The notes below the pieces were generated by a model. That model ran no database searches. It worked only from the letters and a program-made list of their open reading frames with translations, and was not told the origin of the DNA. The position numbers and the translations under genes were made by a program. A stretch of 64,000 nt of DNA, from the NCBI GenBank assembly GCA_024234995.1, contig JACKNF010000013.1, forward strand, positions 1 to 64,000, given 5' to 3'. This document shows positions 62,237-64,000 of this stretch, in pieces. This DNA is from Gammaproteobacteria bacterium (GTDB lineage Bacteria > Pseudomonadota > Gammaproteobacteria > Competibacterales > Competibacteraceae). The stretch's first letter is position 1, and each line of letters starts with the position of its first letter.

Positions 62237-62919
62237 ATCCGGTATTGGCCGCCGAGCGGCTCGGACGGATTCTGCCAGGCGAGATGCCCGTGACCCTGGT
62301 CCGCGATATCGATCTGGAGGTTGAACGGGGCGAGTTCCTGGTCATCATGGGGCCATCCGGTTCCGGCAAATCTTCGCTGCTGTATTTGCTTGGCCTGCTG
62401 GACACCCCAACCTCAGGCCGGGTGCTGCTGGATGGGCAGGACACCTCCGGCTACGGTGAAGACCAATTGGCGAACACCCGATTGCGCCGGTTGGGCTTTG
62501 TATTCCAGTTCCACTTTCTGCTGGCTGAATTTACCGTACTGGAGAACGTGCGGTTGCCGATGCGCCGCCTGGGCGCGCTCGATGAGGAAACAGCCCGGCA
62601 TCGCGCTAAGGATCTGCTTGATCAATTCGGTTTGCGCGACCATGCGCACAAGCATCCTCACCAGCTCTCCGGCGGCCAGCGCCAGCGTGTCGCTATCGCC
62701 CGGGCGCTGGCTAATGATCCCATGATGATCCTGGCCGACGAACCGACGGGCAATCTGGACAGCCATGCTTCGGCCAATGTCCAGGAAATTTTGCACAACC
62801 TGACCCGGCAGATGGGTAAAACCGTGGTTGCCGTCACTCACGATCTGAATTTTGCGGGCGCGGCTGACCGGCGTATTGGCATCGTCGATGGTCAAATTGA
62901 TCTTGATTGGCAAATGTAA
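62233..62919 (+). CDS. ABC transporter ATP-binding protein (LolD/MacB-type)
   Basis: A 228-residue ATPase: Walker [10 protein letters not shown] (about 39-47), Q-loop [18 protein letters not shown], signature [15 protein letters not shown], Walker [15 protein letters not shown], and switch His in VAVTHD. The DEPTGNLDS ending is typical of the LolD/MacB/FtsE branch that pairs with FtsX-type permeases. The start is GTG, overlapping the permease stop by 4 bases. The product would energise that permease at the inner membrane. Confidence 0.95.
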   Translation: MNPVLAAERLGRILPGEMPVTLVRDIDLEVERGEFLVIMGPSGSGKSSLLYLLGLLDTPTSGRVLLDGQDTSGYGEDQLANTRLRRLGFVFQFHFLLAEFTVLENVRLPMRRLGALDEETARHRAKDLLDQFGLRDHAHKHPHQLSGGQRQRVAIARALANDPMMILADEPTGNLDSHASANVQEILHNLTRQMGKTVVAVTHDLNFAGAADRRIGIVDGQIDLDWQM

Positions 62920-63014
62920 CAAACCATTACAATATCGGTTATATGAGGCGGCAGCAACCAGCGCCATGCAACGATAGAGCGGCTAGCCGTCATCTGGACA
63001 GCGGATCGTCACTT

Positions 63015-63062
63015 CAGTCCCCTCGCCCTCAGCCCCTCTCCCGCAAGCGGGCGGTGGGACTG
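63015..63062. repeat. Nested hairpin, dispersed-repeat type
   Basis: CAGTCCC (63015-63021) and GGGACTG (63056-63062) enclose an inner CCCGC-AA-GCGGG hairpin and the phrase CCCTCGCCCTCAGCCCCTCT. This phrase is of the kind found in REP-like intergenic repeats. It lies between the ABC ATPase stop (62919) and the convergent gene at 63079, so it may also terminate both. Confidence 0.5.
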
Positions 63063-63078
63063 AACGGTTACAGCAGAT

Positions 63079-63387
63079 CTATTTGTCCCCGAGGGATGGC
63101 ACGTCTACGGCGTGAACGACTGCAACAAGTTGAGCTTTAAAGAAGGCTTGAGTGTGCGGCAATTGTATATGGATCATAAAAGCCTCTTCGTTAGCGAAGT
63201 GTTCCAGTAGAACGAAGGAAGCTTCGTCGGAAATGGCTTGAAAGAAAGCAAACTCCACGCAACCTGGCTCCTCTCTTGTATCTGCCTCAAGGATTTTCAA
63301 GGCATCACGCAACTCCTGCTCCTGCCCCGCCTTTGCCGTGATTCGTACAACCTTTTGAACCGGATGATGGCTAACCACCTCTACCAT
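63079..63387 (-). CDS. Antibiotic biosynthesis monooxygenase (ABM) domain protein
   Basis: A 102-residue dimeric alpha/beta-barrel (ferredoxin-like) protein: VQKVVRITAKAGQEQELRDALKILEADTREEPGCVEFAFFQ (in parts: RITAKAGQEQELRDAL, TREEPGCVEFAFFQ), ISDEASFVLLEHFANEEAF, and HTQAFFKAQL. The GC.EF and FVLLEHFANEEAF blocks are those of YgiN/ABM proteins, which act on quinones or as small monooxygenases. The start is the ATG at 63387 with AGGAG 8 bases upstream; the frame to 63462 is not supported. Substrate unknown. Confidence 0.88.
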   Translation of the reverse strand: MVEVVSHHPVQKVVRITAKAGQEQELRDALKILEADTREEPGCVEFAFFQAISDEASFVLLEHFANEEAFMIHIQLPHTQAFFKAQLVAVVHAVDVPSLGDK

Positions 63388-63584
63388 AACTGCTCCTTCG
63401 CTTGAGTGCCGTGATTGCGGTAACTTCTCGACACACCTGATATTGAAAGCAGGGCAATCCACACTATGCCGGGGATTGACAAAAGGATGAAGACCGGCTG
63501 AGAGAAAGCCACTGATCGTGTGGAGGGAACCGGTGCTGCTCCGTTTCCTTGATGACCCCCGTCCGTACTTTGCCAGCCTGCCAT
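63381..63584 (-). CDS. Doubtful small membrane ORF
   Basis: A 67-residue frame from the ATG at 63584 with one hydrophobic helix (PVFILLSIPGIVWIALLSI, about 31-50) and a Gly/Thr-rich N-terminus. It overlaps the ABM gene start by 7 bases in another frame. It has no ribosome site and no family match. It is listed because it is the only candidate in the 336 bases between the ABM gene and the integrase; that gap otherwise shows two short hairpins (63610-63628 and 63642-63656). Confidence 0.2.
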   Translation of the reverse strand: MAGWQSTDGGHQGNGAAPVPSTRSVAFSQPVFILLSIPGIVWIALLSISGVSRSYRNHGTQAKEQLW

Positions 63585-63723
63585 GATAGTTATAGCGCTT
63601 CTCAATGAATTGTTGCTGCCGGCAACAACCTCCCCTCCACTCTCTTTGGTAAAGAGGGAAACCGCATCAGCGGCACAGAGATTTGAAGCAACCGATAGCG
63701 ATTCTACAACTTCAGAAGGATGG

Positions 63724-64000
63724 CTATATCGATAAATCCAGCGGACTTTTCGCTTCCTTGCGGGTAATGCTCCGCACCGTGCGGGTGTAAATCATCGTGG
63801 TACGCACATCGCTATGCCCCAGCAATTCCTGGATGGTGCGAATATCGTAGTTCGCCTGCAACAAATGACTGGCGAAGCTGTGGCGAAAGGTATGCGCGGA
63901 AGCCCGTTTGGGAATCCGGGTTCGCCGCACTGCTTCCTGAATCGCCTTCTGCACCTGCCGCTCATGCAAATGGTAGCGCCAATATTCCTGGGTATCCGGC
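63724..64000 (-). CDS. Integron-type tyrosine recombinase, C-terminal part (cut by window edge)
   Basis: About 92 residues, open to the right edge. Reading from the edge: [20 protein letters not shown], then the catalytic core [15 protein letters not shown] (catalytic His and Arg of box II), [24 protein letters not shown] with the second His (GHSDV) and the nucleophile Tyr (MIYT), and the tail SPLDLSI. The [11 protein letters not shown]...RR segment and the [19 protein letters not shown] phrase match integron integrases (IntI) more closely than XerC/D. The first 200-plus residues, including any IntI-specific insertion, lie outside the window. In integrons the recombination site and cassettes lie next to the intI 5' end, that is, to the right of this window. 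Confidence 0.85.
   Translation of the reverse strand, partial: PDTQEYWRYHLHERQVQKAIQEAVRRTRIPKRASAHTFRHSFASHLLQANYDIRTIQELLGHSDVRTTMIYTRTVRSITRKEAKSPLDLSI

Noticed and set aside
63610..63656. Hairpins near the integrase considered as an attC site
   Set aside because: No RYYYAAC/GTTRRRY core pair was recognised. They lie downstream of the integrase 3' end, where cassettes are not normally found.

Overview
The window reads as a contiguous stretch of a moderately GC-rich Gram-negative proteobacterial genome, most likely gammaproteobacterial. It carries lipoproteins, OmpA, a PEP-CTERM protein, DedA, RtcB, a 180-kDa-class NAD-glutamate dehydrogenase, TrkH/TrkA and many GGDEF/EAL proteins. The species cannot be fixed from the sequence. 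A Competibacter-like or other environmental lineage is only a guess. No rRNA or tRNA gene was recognised.

Layout. 0.1-5 kb: cytochrome b561, an M91/NleD-like HELVH metalloprotease, a SUMF1-fold protein without the catalytic cysteines, a frameshifted small membrane protein, and rtcB. 5-8.2 kb: a DUF808 membrane protein and an overlapping parA-parB pair whose ParA is of the long, HTH-bearing, plasmid-like type. 8.4-11.3 kb: a secreted Gly-rich repeat protein and a small-protein/diguanylate-cyclase/Ysc84-lipoprotein operon. 11.2-19 kb: moeA, the giant glutamate dehydrogenase and an acyl-CoA ligase, all on the minus strand. 19.3-24.8 kb: telA, an SPFH-GYF protein, DedA, and a PAS-PAS-GGDEF-EAL protein.

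The centrepiece is 24.9-50.2 kb, about 25 kb read without interruption on the minus strand. Five tightly spaced genes (29.7-46.2 kb) look like a trans-envelope machine related to poly-gamma-glutamate capsule synthesis. They are a HEAT-repeat + Mur-ligase (CapB/PgsB-like) enzyme of 1458 residues, a CapC/PgsC-like membrane protein of 1070 residues with two CapC modules and two copies of a hydrolase-like domain, a membrane-anchored beta-rich periplasmic protein, a stand-alone hydrolase-like protein, and a 1815-residue outer-membrane protein with a helical-repeat middle and a beta-barrel end. Upstream are a CHASE2 sensor with a degenerate kinase module and a receiver protein. Downstream are a hybrid histidine kinase, a CheY-like receiver and an Hpt-REC-REC-GGDEF protein. 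This suggests phosphorelay and c-di-GMP control of an exopolymer. I regard this cluster as the most likely undescribed system here.

50.3-64 kb: a class V aminotransferase, a tiny lipoprotein, an XpaC-like protein and an orphan HlyD adaptor; a CHASE2-adenylate cyclase with OmpA and FecR genes; a zinc-ribbon/HPD protein translationally coupled to trkH-trkA; a FtsX/LolD-type ABC transporter; a monooxygenase-fold protein; and, cut by the right edge, the 3' end of an integron-type tyrosine recombinase.
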